A stretch of 61,804 nucleotides of DNA from Methanocella sp. (lineage in GTDB: Archaea > Halobacteriota > Methanocellia > Methanocellales > Methanocellaceae): positions 1 through 61,804 of the forward strand of contig NZ_DATJPM010000095.1 in assembly GCF_035506375.1 (NCBI RefSeq). The letters run 5' to 3'. A program made the translations under genes and the position numbers. The notes beneath the pieces are model-generated. The model was not told the DNA's origin, made no database searches, and worked only from the letters and a program-made list of their open reading frames with translations. Shown piece by piece: positions 34,567-43,200 of this stretch; the stretch's first letter is position 1, and each line of letters starts with the position of its first letter.

Positions 34567-36027
34567 ATGGGTAAACGGACTAAATCACGTGAGATCTTCT
34601 CGTTAAAATGCTCGATCGCCCTGCAGGTGGTGATCATCCTTGCGCTCGTGGCCGCGGCCACTCTCGCCTCGCTGCCCGTGAGCGCATCGGTAACTGCCGG
34701 CACGGCCTCGATAGACAGTAATATACCGATCGCTGCGCCGCTGAACCCGTCATTCTATCTTTACCAGGGCCAGCTTATCAAGAGCGGCATCATGCCGTCG
34801 ACCGTCGACCTGTCATACCTGAAAGGGGTACACATATTCCAGGCGGACGCGGTATTCCCGTCGAAATATGACCTGAGGGCCCTCGGGAAGGTCACGCCCG
34901 TGAGGGACCAGGGCAGCTCCGGCTGCTGCTGGGCGTTTTCTACCTACGGGTCGCTCGAATCGACCATACTGGCCGCCGGCGGCAAGGCCATGGACTTCTC
35001 CGAGAATAACCTGAAGAATACTCACGGCTTCGACTGGGGCCCAAACTCGGGAGGCAACGACATGATGTCCACGGCATACCTGGCCCGATGGTCGGGCCCG
35101 GTGAACGAGTCCCTGGATCCCTATAACCCGGCGAGCACCACGTCCCCGTCGAACCTGCCCGTGGCAATGCACGTGCAGAACGTGTACTACATACCGGCCA
35201 AGGCCAGCGGCTCCGACGTCTCGTCAATCAAGAGCGCCATCATGAGCTACGGCGCGGTGGACTCGACGATCTATTACAGCGCCACTTACTACAAGTCGTC
35301 GACGCGCTCCTATTATGTGCCATCCGGCGTCAGCTATAGCGCGAACCACGGCATCACTATCGTCGGATGGGACGATAACTACAGCGCCGCAAACTTCACG
35401 AGTCGGCCGCCAGGCAACGGCGCCTTCATAGTGAAAAACAGCTGGGGCAAGGGCTGGGGCGACGGCGGCTACTTCTACGTCTCGTACTACGACAAGCTGA
35501 TCGGCACGGATAACACCGTGTTCACCGCCTCGGCCACAAGCAACTACAATAACATCTACCAGTACGACCCGCTCGGCTGGATCGGCTCCTACGGATACGG
35601 CAGCACTACCGGCACTGGCTGGTTCAAGAACAAGTACACGGCCACGTCAAACCAGAACCTGAAGGCCGTCGGCTTCTACGTGCCCCAGGTGAACTCGAAG
35701 TATCAGGTGTACGTGGTGAACGGCAACACGAACGTGACGGCGGCCGCCACGTCGGGCACCATCACGACGCCGGGCTATTATACGATACCGCTGGCGTCGC
35801 AGGTCTACCTGACCAAGGGCACGAGCTTTACCGTCATCGTTAAGCTGACCACGCCCGGGTACAAATACCCGATATCGGTCGAGTACCCGGTCAGCGGCTA
35901 CAGCAGTAAGGCCACGGCCAGTGCCGGGCAGAGCTACATCAGCTCCAACGGCGTGGCGTGGACGGATACGACCGGCATCAAGGCCAACATGAACGTGTGC
36001 CTCAAGGCATATACGGTTAACGCGTAA
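34567..36027 (+). CDS. secreted papain-like (C1A) protease with C-terminal lectin-like domain
   Basis: A 486-residue exported protein. A signal peptide (hydrophobic segment about 14-40, after basic KRTKSRE) leads into a C1A protease: oxyanion Gln115 and catalytic Cys121 in DQGSSGCCWAFS, His261 in NHGITIVGW and Asn291 in VKNSWGKGWG. The Cys before Trp is next to another Cys (CCW), where SCW is usual. The last about 160 residues are a beta-rich, Thr/Tyr/Asn-rich domain of the lectin-like type that often follows such proteases. GGAGGG lies 6-8 bases before the ATG. The upstream gap 34384-34566 has a TATA-like TTTATAAGCC. Confidence 0.92.
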   Translation: MGKRTKSREIFSLKCSIALQVVIILALVAAATLASLPVSASVTAGTASIDSNIPIAAPLNPSFYLYQGQLIKSGIMPSTVDLSYLKGVHIFQADAVFPSKYDLRALGKVTPVRDQGSSGCCWAFSTYGSLESTILAAGGKAMDFSENNLKNTHGFDWGPNSGGNDMMSTAYLARWSGPVNESLDPYNPASTTSPSNLPVAMHVQNVYYIPAKASGSDVSSIKSAIMSYGAVDSTIYYSATYYKSSTRSYYVPSGVSYSANHGITIVGWDDNYSAANFTSRPPGNGAFIVKNSWGKGWGDGGYFYVSYYDKLIGTDNTVFTASATSNYNNIYQYDPLGWIGSYGYGSTTGTGWFKNKYTATSNQNLKAVGFYVPQVNSKYQVYVVNGNTNVTAAATSGTITTPGYYTIPLASQVYLTKGTSFTVIVKLTTPGYKYPISVEYPVSGYSSKATASAGQSYISSNGVAWTDTTGIKANMNVCLKAYTVNA

Positions 36028-36056
36028 GAGGAGAGCCCATCTCCTCTATTTTTATT

Positions 36057-36140
36057 TGCTTTGTTGAATTGCTCCTGAATTTTAAGCTTTATATGTGATG
36101 GAGGGCACTCCGAGACTTAAACGGCAAATTCAATACATAA
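36057..36140. mobile_element. second MITE-like element
   Basis: 84 bp, starts TGCTTTGTTGAAT and ends ATTCAATACATAA. The middle matches 22881-22965 (TTTTAAGCTTT, GGAGGGCA, GAGACTTAAA). No direct repeat is visible at its borders, so it looks older than the 22881 copy. It lies in the 239-base gap behind the papain-like protease, which has no gene. Confidence 0.7.
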
Positions 36141-36266
36141 ATAAAGAATAGAAAATCTATTTAAAATTCTTCGAGCCACTTCAGGCCAGCTTAGAGCCGC
36201 TTTGTGGCTGAAAAAGTCTTCGGGCATGCTTAATTTGTTTAGAGGGCCCTGGCACAGAAAATTAGC

Positions 36267-36710
36267 TTATTCTTTTAAATTGGCGAGCCCCCGGGGGCAG
36301 AACCCCAGGTTGAGCCAGTCGCAGCCCTGGCATATCTCGTTTATCTCGCCCGGCTGGATCTTATCCTTGACGAGGGCGTACAGCTCCGAAGCCTTAAAGT
36401 GATCCCCGGGCTTAATGCCCAGCCGCTCCATGACCCGATGGTCGATGTCCTTGACCTTCCGGTTATACTTCAGTCCGCTCTTGAAACATTCGCCGTCCTG
36501 CATGTTCGGGCAGGCCACGCAGATCACGTCGCACGAGTCGACCACCTCGATCTCAAGGTCCGGGTGCTGCTCGATCATGCGCTTGACCTTCTGGAAATTC
36601 CGTATGAAGTCGGCCGTATAGCCGATCCCCTGAAAGCCCAGGAGGCATAACAGGTGATGGGCCCGCAGCGGAATGCCCCTGAACTTTCCCTTACCCGCCT
36701 CTCTCGCCAT
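36267..36710 (-). CDS. DUF1284-family protein
   Basis: A 147-residue protein with the family hallmark RAHHLLCLLGFQGIGY near the start, two pairs of Cys in CDVICVACPNMQDGECF and a last pair in QGCDWLNLGFC. The cysteines may bind an iron-sulfur cluster or zinc. The function is unknown. It is divergent from the CbiO gene, with 94 bases between them. Confidence 0.85.
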   Translation of the reverse strand: MAREAGKGKFRGIPLRAHHLLCLLGFQGIGYTADFIRNFQKVKRMIEQHPDLEIEVVDSCDVICVACPNMQDGECFKSGLKYNRKVKDIDHRVMERLGIKPGDHFKASELYALVKDKIQPGEINEICQGCDWLNLGFCPRGLANLKE

Positions 36711-36804
36711 GATGTTAAAAATATGCGCCCCGATGCTATATACGTTTTTAGCACGGCGCTGAGAAGCCGGATATTCTTTTTTAGCCCTCGCTTGAAATAA
36801 TACT

Positions 36805-37674
36805 ATGAGTATGCTCGAGTACGACAGCTACCGCGCCTGCGAGACAAAGCGCAGGGGCGACATCATACACGTGGACTGTGTCAGCCACGTTTATCCGGAC
36901 GGCAGCCAGGGTATCCACAACATGTGCTTCCATGTCCATGAAAGGGAGATCGTAGCGGTGTGCGGGGGCAACGGCTCCGGAAAATCGACCCTGCTGGAGC
37001 ACCTGAACGGGCTGCTGATGCCGTCGCAGGGCAAGGTATACGTCATGGGCGAAGAAGTGACGGACGCCACGAAAAAGGAGATCTGGCGCCACGTCGGCCT
37101 GGTCTTTCAGCGTCCCGACGACCAGCTGTTCGCGCCGACCGTCCTGGACGATGTCATGTTCGGGCCGTTGAACATGGGCGTGGCCAGGGACGATGCACGC
37201 AGGATCGCCCTGGAGGCGCTGGAGAGCGTGGGCGCCGAAGACACGGTCGACCGGGTGCCCGCTTACCTATCGGGAGGGCAAAAGCGTCTCGTGGCCATCG
37301 CCGGAGTGCTCGCGATGAAGCCCCGGGTGATAGCCCTGGATGAGCCGACGTCGGACCTGGATACCTGGCACTGCGACCGGATCGAGCGCATCGTGGTGCG
37401 CCTCAGGGACAGGTTCGGCATCAGCGTGGTCATTGCCACCCACGACCTGGACTTGGCCGCCAGGCTGGCCGATCGCGTGTGCATCCTCCGGGACGGCTCC
37501 ATCATCGACGAGGGCACGCCCCGGGACGTCTTCTATAATAAGCGGCTCGTGGAGAGCGCCGGGCTGATGCTGCCGAAAGTCGTCGAGATATACGAGGACT
37601 ACTGCTACCACTTCCATAAGGAGCCGGATATGCGGCCGCTGAACGTGCACGAGCTCATAGAAGCCATGCGTTAG
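36805..37674 (+). CDS. orphan CbiO/EcfA-like ABC ATPase
   Basis: A 289-residue ATPase of the cobalt/nickel or ECF uptake type: Walker A GGNGSGKST, Q-loop VFQRPDDQLF, signature YLSGGQKRL, Walker B VIALDEPTSDLD and switch His THDLDLAARL. CbiO pairs with CbiM/CbiQ or an ECF T component; none is encoded nearby, so it must pair with partners elsewhere. Metal uptake (Ni for F430, Co for corrinoids) is a guess. The start is ATG 36805. Confidence 0.88.
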   Translation: MSMLEYDSYRACETKRRGDIIHVDCVSHVYPDGSQGIHNMCFHVHEREIVAVCGGNGSGKSTLLEHLNGLLMPSQGKVYVMGEEVTDATKKEIWRHVGLVFQRPDDQLFAPTVLDDVMFGPLNMGVARDDARRIALEALESVGAEDTVDRVPAYLSGGQKRLVAIAGVLAMKPRVIALDEPTSDLDTWHCDRIERIVVRLRDRFGISVVIATHDLDLAARLADRVCILRDGSIIDEGTPRDVFYNKRLVESAGLMLPKVVEIYEDYCYHFHKEPDMRPLNVHELIEAMR

Positions 37675-37936
37675 CCTATTTTATATGTGAATCATGTATT
37701 TAATCGGCCGGCAGTTTAATATTGATCCGTTAAATGTTTTTATCTACAATTTACTATTGTGTACCGGATTCGTAAAGATAAACATAATGTGCTTGCTAAC
37801 GTCGCTATTATCGGAGTAAGGATGTGATGCCTTCTCATTTTATAATTTGTATAAATTAATAACAATCGATGCCCAGTATTTCCATGTGTGGCATTTATTC
37901 ATTATATATGAAGTAAGAGTCTCAGGGGATGTGGGA

Positions 37937-38827
37937 ATGCCATCAAAAGAGAGGCCTATAATAATAGATGTGGCAAAAAGCCGGAAACCCGTGAATATCC
38001 AGGAGTGGAGATCGGGTGACTTCAAAACTCTCATCTATAGGAACGCCGACGCGATAGTCGTATTGAACAGCGATGGCTACATCCTGTACACGAACCCTGC
38101 AGCCGAGTCTCTATTCGATCTTTCGTTGGCCGAGCTGGTCGGCGCACATTTTGGATTTCCCATTATACTGGATGAGCCCGTGGAATTGCAGATCGTGAAC
38201 AAGTCCAAAGAGCTCATTACCGCGGAGATGCGCATGGTCGAGGTCGCGTGGGCCGGCCAGCGTTGCTACCTCCTCTCGTTCCGCGACCTGACGGACAGGA
38301 CCCTGGCCTGGCAGGCGATCAGCCAATCCTGGGACCGGCTCGAGGAGATGGTGGAGGAGCGGACCCGCGAGTTGCTCGATGCGAACCTGCGGCTGGAACG
38401 CGAGGTCGAAGCTATGAAGTTTCGAGCCATGTCGGATTCTTCTCTCGAGGAAATTACAGCTTTCGCCCTGGCGGTGCATAACACGGTGTGCAGTATGCCT
38501 GTCGCGATTAAAACTCGGAATTGTCCGGGCGTCCTCATCGAGGAAGGCGACTTCGCTATCTCCGCCCGGGAATGCCAGCATCTGGATTGCGTGTTCACCG
38601 GCGGCCACGCCCGACGGATCTACATTGACCAGGGTAAGTACGTGGGTACCAACATGTTTGCTTCACCCATCGTTAATCACCAGGGAGAACACATCGCCGC
38701 CATTGGCATCATTGACATCCTGGGCATACTATCCCTGGAGATGTTCGTGGCCGATCAAGAATCGATCCACCGGCAGCTGGGTAACCGGAACCGGGGAGAT
38801 AAACATTTGATACGCAGCCGCCGCTAA
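37937..38827 (+). CDS. PAS sensor protein with DUF2111-like domain
   Basis: About 296 residues. A PAS domain (FKTLIYRNADAIVVLNSDGYILYTNPAAESLF) is followed by a coiled-coil linker (WDRLEEMVEERTRELLDANLRLEREVEAM) and a C-terminal domain with VHNTVCSMPVAIKTRNCPGVLIEEG and AAIGIIDILGI, resembling DUF2111 found in methanogens. No kinase domain. It may be a redox or ligand sensor that passes a signal to other proteins. ATG 37937 is preferred to 37847; GGGGATGTGGG precedes it, and a TATA-like ATTATATATGAAG lies about 30 bases upstream. Confidence 0.8.
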   Translation: MPSKERPIIIDVAKSRKPVNIQEWRSGDFKTLIYRNADAIVVLNSDGYILYTNPAAESLFDLSLAELVGAHFGFPIILDEPVELQIVNKSKELITAEMRMVEVAWAGQRCYLLSFRDLTDRTLAWQAISQSWDRLEEMVEERTRELLDANLRLEREVEAMKFRAMSDSSLEEITAFALAVHNTVCSMPVAIKTRNCPGVLIEEGDFAISARECQHLDCVFTGGHARRIYIDQGKYVGTNMFASPIVNHQGEHIAAIGIIDILGILSLEMFVADQESIHRQLGNRNRGDKHLIRSRR

Positions 38828-38924
38828 TAAATAAAGTTATTTTTTTCGTAGAAGGTTTCCCGGTTATTTTGCCGGTCACCAGAACGAAAAAAGAGCGGCA
38901 ATACATTTCATAAATGCTTTATTA

Positions 38925-38957
38925 AAAATGGGGGAGAAGGCTGTTTGCGCTTCTCCC
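38925..38957 (-). terminator. hairpin and T-run downstream of the Trp/Gly-rich gene
   Basis: GGGAGAAG (38932-38939) pairs with CTTCTCCC (38950-38957), with a 10-base loop. Read leftward, the stem is followed by CATTTTTAAT. It is 75 bases after the stop of the small gene at 39032. It resembles a bacterial-type terminator. Confidence 0.55.
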
Positions 38958-39031
38958 ATCGGATGCTAATCCCATCATAACATCGTTTTTCTCGTGTTAG
39001 ATGTTGTATTGCGTGGGTCAGATTGCGGTGT

Positions 39032-39208
39032 TTACCACCAGCCGCCCCAATAATACGGCCAGCCATATCCAATGCCGCCCAGATAGGGCCAGTTCCAGCC
39101 CCAGCCCAGGCCGCCCCAGCCCCAGCCGCCATACCAGGCGGCCGCGGGCAGGGTCATAACCAGTGCTGCCAATACGAGAAGAACCAATGTTGCTATTTTC
39201 TTTGCCAT
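39032..39208 (-). CDS. tiny secreted Trp/Gly/Tyr-rich protein
   Basis: A 58-residue ORF. MAKKIATLVLLVLAALVM starts a signal peptide that ends near TLPAAA; the mature 34 residues are almost only Trp, Gly, Tyr, Pro and Leu (WYGGWGWGGLGWGWNW, GWPYYWGGWW). GGAGGATAA lies just upstream of the ATG, and a TATA-like ATAAATTAAC is near 39250. No family recognised. A cell-surface or envelope role is inferred. Confidence 0.8.
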   Translation of the reverse strand: MAKKIATLVLLVLAALVMTLPAAAWYGGWGWGGLGWGWNWPYLGGIGYGWPYYWGGWW

Positions 39209-39511
39209 ACCAATTTATCCTCCTGTGAGACAGACATGTATAGATGGTTTAAGTTAATTTATGGCAAAAAATCAGCGATTATCATATTTGCATACATGTT
39301 AGTTTCACAAAAAACGGAGGATGAGGCCTTTTACAGCAAAAAATATGGCTTTTTCACATATTGTTTGGGAATAATGCGGCGGTGGAACATGGCTAATGAG
39401 ACGTCCACATGGCCGGAAATAAGATTGGATAGAGCTTACCGTTGCCTAATACATGCTTTGGCATTAAAGACATAACCAAGCTTTATTATATGCTAGGATA
39501 ATTATTTTAAC
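39209..39511. other. gene-free stretch
   Basis: 303 bases. It holds the promoter of the leftward Trp/Gly-rich gene and that of acdA. A rightward frame ending at 39475 (last part MANETSTWPEIRLDRAY) has no ribosome-binding site or family match and may be a decayed remnant. Confidence 0.5.
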
Positions 39512-39514
39512 GTG
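39482..39514 (+). promoter_or_regulatory. candidate leaderless promoter of acdA
   Basis: A TATA-like TTTATTATAT at 39482-39491 lies about 25 bases before the GTG start codon at 39512, so transcription could start at or within one or two bases of the codon. No ribosome-binding site precedes the GTG. Confidence 0.5.
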
Positions 39515-40888
39515 AACGACATCTCGCTGCGCCCGCTGTTAATGCCCGAAAGCATCGCCGTCATCGGCGTGTCAAGGGAGCCTTCGAAATGGGGATATAA
39601 GGTTTTTCATAATATCGTCAGTAATGGCTATAAAGGTAAGGCTTATCCAGTGAACCCTTCGGCGCCGGATATCGACAGCATCAAATGCTACGCGAGCATC
39701 GGCGCCGTCCCGGAGCCCGTGGACCTTGCCATCATCATCGTGCCTTCGTCCGCCGTGCTTCAGGTCGTCGACGAGTGCGGGGCGAAAAAGGTGAAGGCTC
39801 TGTGCGTCATCACCGCAGGCTTCAGCGAAGTGGGCCCCGAGGGGGCGGCCCTGGAGGGAAAGCTGAAGGAAAAGGTCACCGGCTATGGCATGCGCATGCT
39901 GGGGCCAAACACCATGGGATTCCTCAATAACAGCATCATGCTGAACGCCAGCATTGTGCCCAAAATGCCCCCGAAAGGCGAGATCTCTTTTATCAGCCAG
40001 AGCGGCGCCCTGGGATTGTCGCTGGTCGACTGGGCCATCGGCTCCAACATGGGCATGAACTGCGTAGTGAGCACGGGCAACAAGGCAGACGTGGCCGAGG
40101 CGGACCTTTTAGAGTACTTTGAGCAGGATAAGGGCACGTGGACCATCGCAATGTACATCGAGGGCTTGAAGGACGGCAGGAAGTTCATGGACGTGGCCCG
40201 CAGAGTTAAAAAGGCGAAGCTGGCCATCAAGGCGGGCGTGAGTCAGGCGGGAGCCCGGGCCGCGGCTTCGCACACTGGCAGCCTTGCCGGCTCTGATGCG
40301 GTTTATGATGCGGCCTTTAAACAATGCGGCGTGGTAAGGGTGGAGGGCATCGAGGAGATGTTCGACGCGGCCATAGCGCTGTCCACACAGCCGAAGGCCA
40401 AAGGCAACCGCGTCGCCATCCTGTCGAATGGCGGCGGGGCGGCCATCATGGCGAGCGACGCCTGCGAGCGCCGGGGCCTGAAGGTGCCCGAGCTGACGAA
40501 GCATACGAAAGCGGGCATCGCCAGGCTTTTGCCGGCCTTCGCGTCCGTGAAGAACCCCATCGATACTGTAGCGAAATCCGACTACGACATCTACCGGGAT
40601 GCCCTCCGGATGCTCCTCGCCGACGACGACATCGACTGCGTGATGGTCATTTATGCCCACGCGGGATTTACCAGCGCAGCGGAGCCCGCCCGGGCCGTGG
40701 TCGACGCGCTCAAGGAAAAATACCCGAAGCCCGTGGTCGCCTGCTGGATGGGCGGCCGGGAGGTCAGCGCCGTGGCCAACATGTTCCGGCGGAACCGGGT
40801 GCCGTACTATCCGGCGCCCGAGAGGGCGGCGGAGGCACTGGGATCGCTGATTAAATATGGCGAGTATCTGAAGGAGGCGAGGAAATGA
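39512..40888 (+). CDS. acdA: ADP-forming acetyl/acyl-CoA synthetase, alpha subunit
   Basis: A 458-residue CoA-binding and ligase subunit: IAVIGVSREPSKWGYKVF, LCVITAGFSEVG, GPNTMGFLNNS, SFISQSGALGLS and the phosphohistidine loop AASHTGSLAGSD (His254). With the beta subunit it converts acyl-CoA, ADP and Pi to acid, CoA and ATP, an archaeal energy-yielding reaction. The start is GTG 39512. It overlaps acdB by 4 bases. Confidence 0.92.
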   Translation: MNDISLRPLLMPESIAVIGVSREPSKWGYKVFHNIVSNGYKGKAYPVNPSAPDIDSIKCYASIGAVPEPVDLAIIIVPSSAVLQVVDECGAKKVKALCVITAGFSEVGPEGAALEGKLKEKVTGYGMRMLGPNTMGFLNNSIMLNASIVPKMPPKGEISFISQSGALGLSLVDWAIGSNMGMNCVVSTGNKADVAEADLLEYFEQDKGTWTIAMYIEGLKDGRKFMDVARRVKKAKLAIKAGVSQAGARAAASHTGSLAGSDAVYDAAFKQCGVVRVEGIEEMFDAAIALSTQPKAKGNRVAILSNGGGAAIMASDACERRGLKVPELTKHTKAGIARLLPAFASVKNPIDTVAKSDYDIYRDALRMLLADDDIDCVMVIYAHAGFTSAAEPARAVVDALKEKYPKPVVACWMGGREVSAVANMFRRNRVPYYPAPERAAEALGSLIKYGEYLKEARK

Positions 40889-41544
40889 TGCTGAGCGAGC
40901 TTGAGGCAAAAGAGCTCCTGGCAGGGTACGGAATTCCCGTGAACGAGGGCCGTGCGGCGTGCAGCGCCGTCGAGGCCTCTGAGATCGCCCGGCACATCGG
41001 CTTCCCGGCGGTGGTCAAGGCGCTGTCCGAAAAGATCGTACACAAGAGCGATCTTGGCCTGGTCACGCTTAATCTCTGTAATCCTTCAGATGTCGGCAGA
41101 ACTGCCGAGCGCATACTGGCGAAAGCCCGGACTATCGACCCGGAGGCGAAGGTCGTCGTCGAGGCAATGGCAATTCAGGGCACGGAGGTCATAGTGGGCG
41201 CAAAGCGGGACCCCCAGTTCGGGCCGACCATACTCTTCGGCCTGGGCGGCATCTTCGTCGAGGTCTTCAAGGACGTCTCCATCCGGGTGGCGCCCGTCGA
41301 TAAGGCCATGGCCATGGATATGATCCAGGGCATCAAAGGCTATGCCATCCTCAAGGGAGCCCGGGGGAAGAAAGGCGTGGACCTGGACACACTGGCCGAT
41401 GTGATCGTGAATACGTCGAAGCTCATGATGGAGCAGGATAAGGTCATGGAGCTGGACATGAACCCGGTGATGGCTTACGAGAAGGGAGCCGTGGCCGTCG
41501 ATGCGCGGGCGCTTGTGAGCACCACGCAGGAAAAGAAACAATAG
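40885..41544 (+). CDS. acdB: ADP-forming acetyl/acyl-CoA synthetase, beta subunit (ATP-grasp)
   Basis: A 219-residue ATP-grasp subunit: EAKELLAGYGIPVNEGR, PAVVKALSEKIVHKSDLG, EVIVGAKRDPQFGPTILFGLGG and ELDMNPVMAYEKGAVAVDAR. It forms the ATP site of the Acd enzyme and works with AcdA immediately upstream. The separate alpha and beta genes are the archaeal arrangement. Confidence 0.93.
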   Translation: MMLSELEAKELLAGYGIPVNEGRAACSAVEASEIARHIGFPAVVKALSEKIVHKSDLGLVTLNLCNPSDVGRTAERILAKARTIDPEAKVVVEAMAIQGTEVIVGAKRDPQFGPTILFGLGGIFVEVFKDVSIRVAPVDKAMAMDMIQGIKGYAILKGARGKKGVDLDTLADVIVNTSKLMMEQDKVMELDMNPVMAYEKGAVAVDARALVSTTQEKKQ

Positions 41545-41558
41545 ACCATTCGCGAATT

Positions 41559-41747
41559 CACCACGGCGGCACGGCGAACACGGCGATTTTTATTTCCTAA
41601 AGGGGGGCTGATGCCCCCCTCGGAGACCCCCGTATTAATTAATAATCTGTCATATACCTCTTGTGATCTTTGAGCCTTAATGGGGTCTCTCAGGTGCGAG
41701 GCCCCTTGAGGTTAATAAACCGCCGTGTTCGCCGTGCCGCCGTGGTG
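41559..41747. repeat. GC-rich palindrome with 27-bp perfect arms
   Basis: 41559-41585 (CACCACGGCGGCACGG...) and 41721-41747 are exact reverse complements. Inside is a short hairpin AGGGGGGCTGATGCCCCCCT at about 41599-41618 and a further pair GGAGACCCCC / GGGGTCTC. It lies between two convergent genes and has no ORF. It resembles P1 and P2 in being built of short CACGG/CACGA blocks but shares little sequence. Confidence 0.85.
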
Positions 41748-41796
41748 AGTGCTACATAATTAAAACACGATCTATAAAAGGGAAAAAAGAGACGTT

Positions 41797-43200
41797 TTAC
41801 TTTTTCTTGCCGGCTTCGTCCTTGACAGCCTTCCTGACGACCTTGTCGGTGATGTTCAGCGACGTGTCCATAGGAGATGCGTCCAGGGGCAGAAGCTCTG
41901 GGTTGAGCACTTCGTACTTCACGGCCTTTTTCGGCTTCCTCTGCTCGTCGCCCTCGTCCTCCATGCCGTCGACCTGGTACAGGAAGTACTTGCGGACGAA
42001 GTCCATCATCTCCTCGTCGGAAACCGAAGACCGCCGCTCCTCGGCGTCGTACATCTTCTGGATCTCCTTGTGGATACACTTGATGCGCTGATCGGACTTG
42101 TCGACCTGCACCTTGATCCCGAGCAATTCGGCCAGCGCCTCTTCGGCCTTGAGCCGCACGACCTCGGTGCCCGACGTGGCGCCGATCATGAGGCTCCGCT
42201 TGCCGCCGACGAGGTCGGGCGGGAACGGCTCGTAAGTAAAGGGATTCTTGATGATGCCGGCCGTATGGATGCCGGACTCGTGGGAGAAGATGTTCTTGCC
42301 CACGATGGCCTTGTTCCTGGGCACGCGGAGGCCGATCTCCTCTTCCATGAACGTGGCGAATTCGGTGACCTTCTGTAAGTTATATTTCTCGAAGCCGTCG
42401 ACCCGCGTGATCAAGAACGCCAGGATCTTCTCGAGCTCGGCGTTGCCGGCGCGCTCGCCGATGCCCAAAAATGTCAAATTCGCCCAGTCGGCGCCGTACC
42501 AGAGGCCGGCCAGCGTGTTCGCGACGCCCATGCCGAAGTCATCGTGGACGTGCATCTCGATGTGCTTCACGCCGATCTCCTGCAGGTTCTTGACGATGGC
42601 CGGGATGCCGTAAGGCTCGGGTTCCTCGGGGAAGGGGACGCCGTAGCCCAGCGTATCGCAGATACGGATGATCGTGTCGGGGTCGATCTCGATGGCCTTC
42701 TTGATGAAAGGATAAACGAAAGTATAGTCGGCCCGGGAAATGTCCTCGATGTGGCACCGGGTCCTGAGGCCGTGGTCTACCGCATACTGTAATGCAGTCA
42801 GGTACTTCTTCTCGGCCTCCTCGTGGCTCTTGAGCCCCATCTTATCGAAGATGTGCGCGTCCGAAATGGACATCAGGATGCCCGTTTCCTTGATGCCGTC
42901 GACTTTGAGGACTTCGTCGATGTCCGCCGGGTTTGCCCTTGCCCAGCCGGTGACCTCCGGGAACTCGTATCCATAGTCGATCATCTCCTTCGCCGCGTCC
43001 TTGTCCCGGCCATTGTAGACGAAGGTCTCCAGCTTTTCGACGCCCATCTCGTGCAGGTACTCGAAGATCTTGATCTTGTGGGACTTCTTCATCACGATAC
43101 CGGGCATCTGGCAGCCATCCCGGATCGTCGTGTCGCTGATCTTGATGGAATCGGCGTTGGGCAGTTTTATCCGGGGCATCTCGTCGTATTTTCGCATCAT
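41797..43200 (-). CDS. (Re-)citrate or homocitrate synthase-like DRE-TIM metallolyase
   Basis: A 467-residue member of the isopropylmalate/homocitrate synthase superfamily: SDTTIRDGCQMPG, ICDTLGYGVPFPEEP, HVHDDFGMG and HESGIHTAGI give the TIM-barrel metal and substrate residues. The GYGVPFPE segment resembles Re-type citrate synthases of anaerobes. Homocitrate synthase or isopropylmalate synthase remain possible. An isocitrate/isopropylmalate dehydrogenase gene is 12 kb away. AGGTGA lies 9 bases before the ATG. Confidence 0.8.
   Translation of the reverse strand: MMRKYDEMPRIKLPNADSIKISDTTIRDGCQMPGIVMKKSHKIKIFEYLHEMGVEKLETFVYNGRDKDAAKEMIDYGYEFPEVTGWARANPADIDEVLKVDGIKETGILMSISDAHIFDKMGLKSHEEAEKKYLTALQYAVDHGLRTRCHIEDISRADYTFVYPFIKKAIEIDPDTIIRICDTLGYGVPFPEEPEPYGIPAIVKNLQEIGVKHIEMHVHDDFGMGVANTLAGLWYGADWANLTFLGIGERAGNAELEKILAFLITRVDGFEKYNLQKVTEFATFMEEEIGLRVPRNKAIVGKNIFSHESGIHTAGIIKNPFTYEPFPPDLVGGKRSLMIGATSGTEVVRLKAEEALAELLGIKVQVDKSDQRIKCIHKEIQKMYDAEERRSSVSDEEMMDFVRKYFLYQVDGMEDEGDEQRKPKKAVKYEVLNPELLPLDASPMDTSLNITDKVVRKAVKDEAGKKK

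Noticed and set aside
39239..39475. Plus-strand frame ending MANETSTWPEIRLDRAY...
   Set aside because: No ribosome-binding site, no family match, unusual composition; it may be a decayed remnant.
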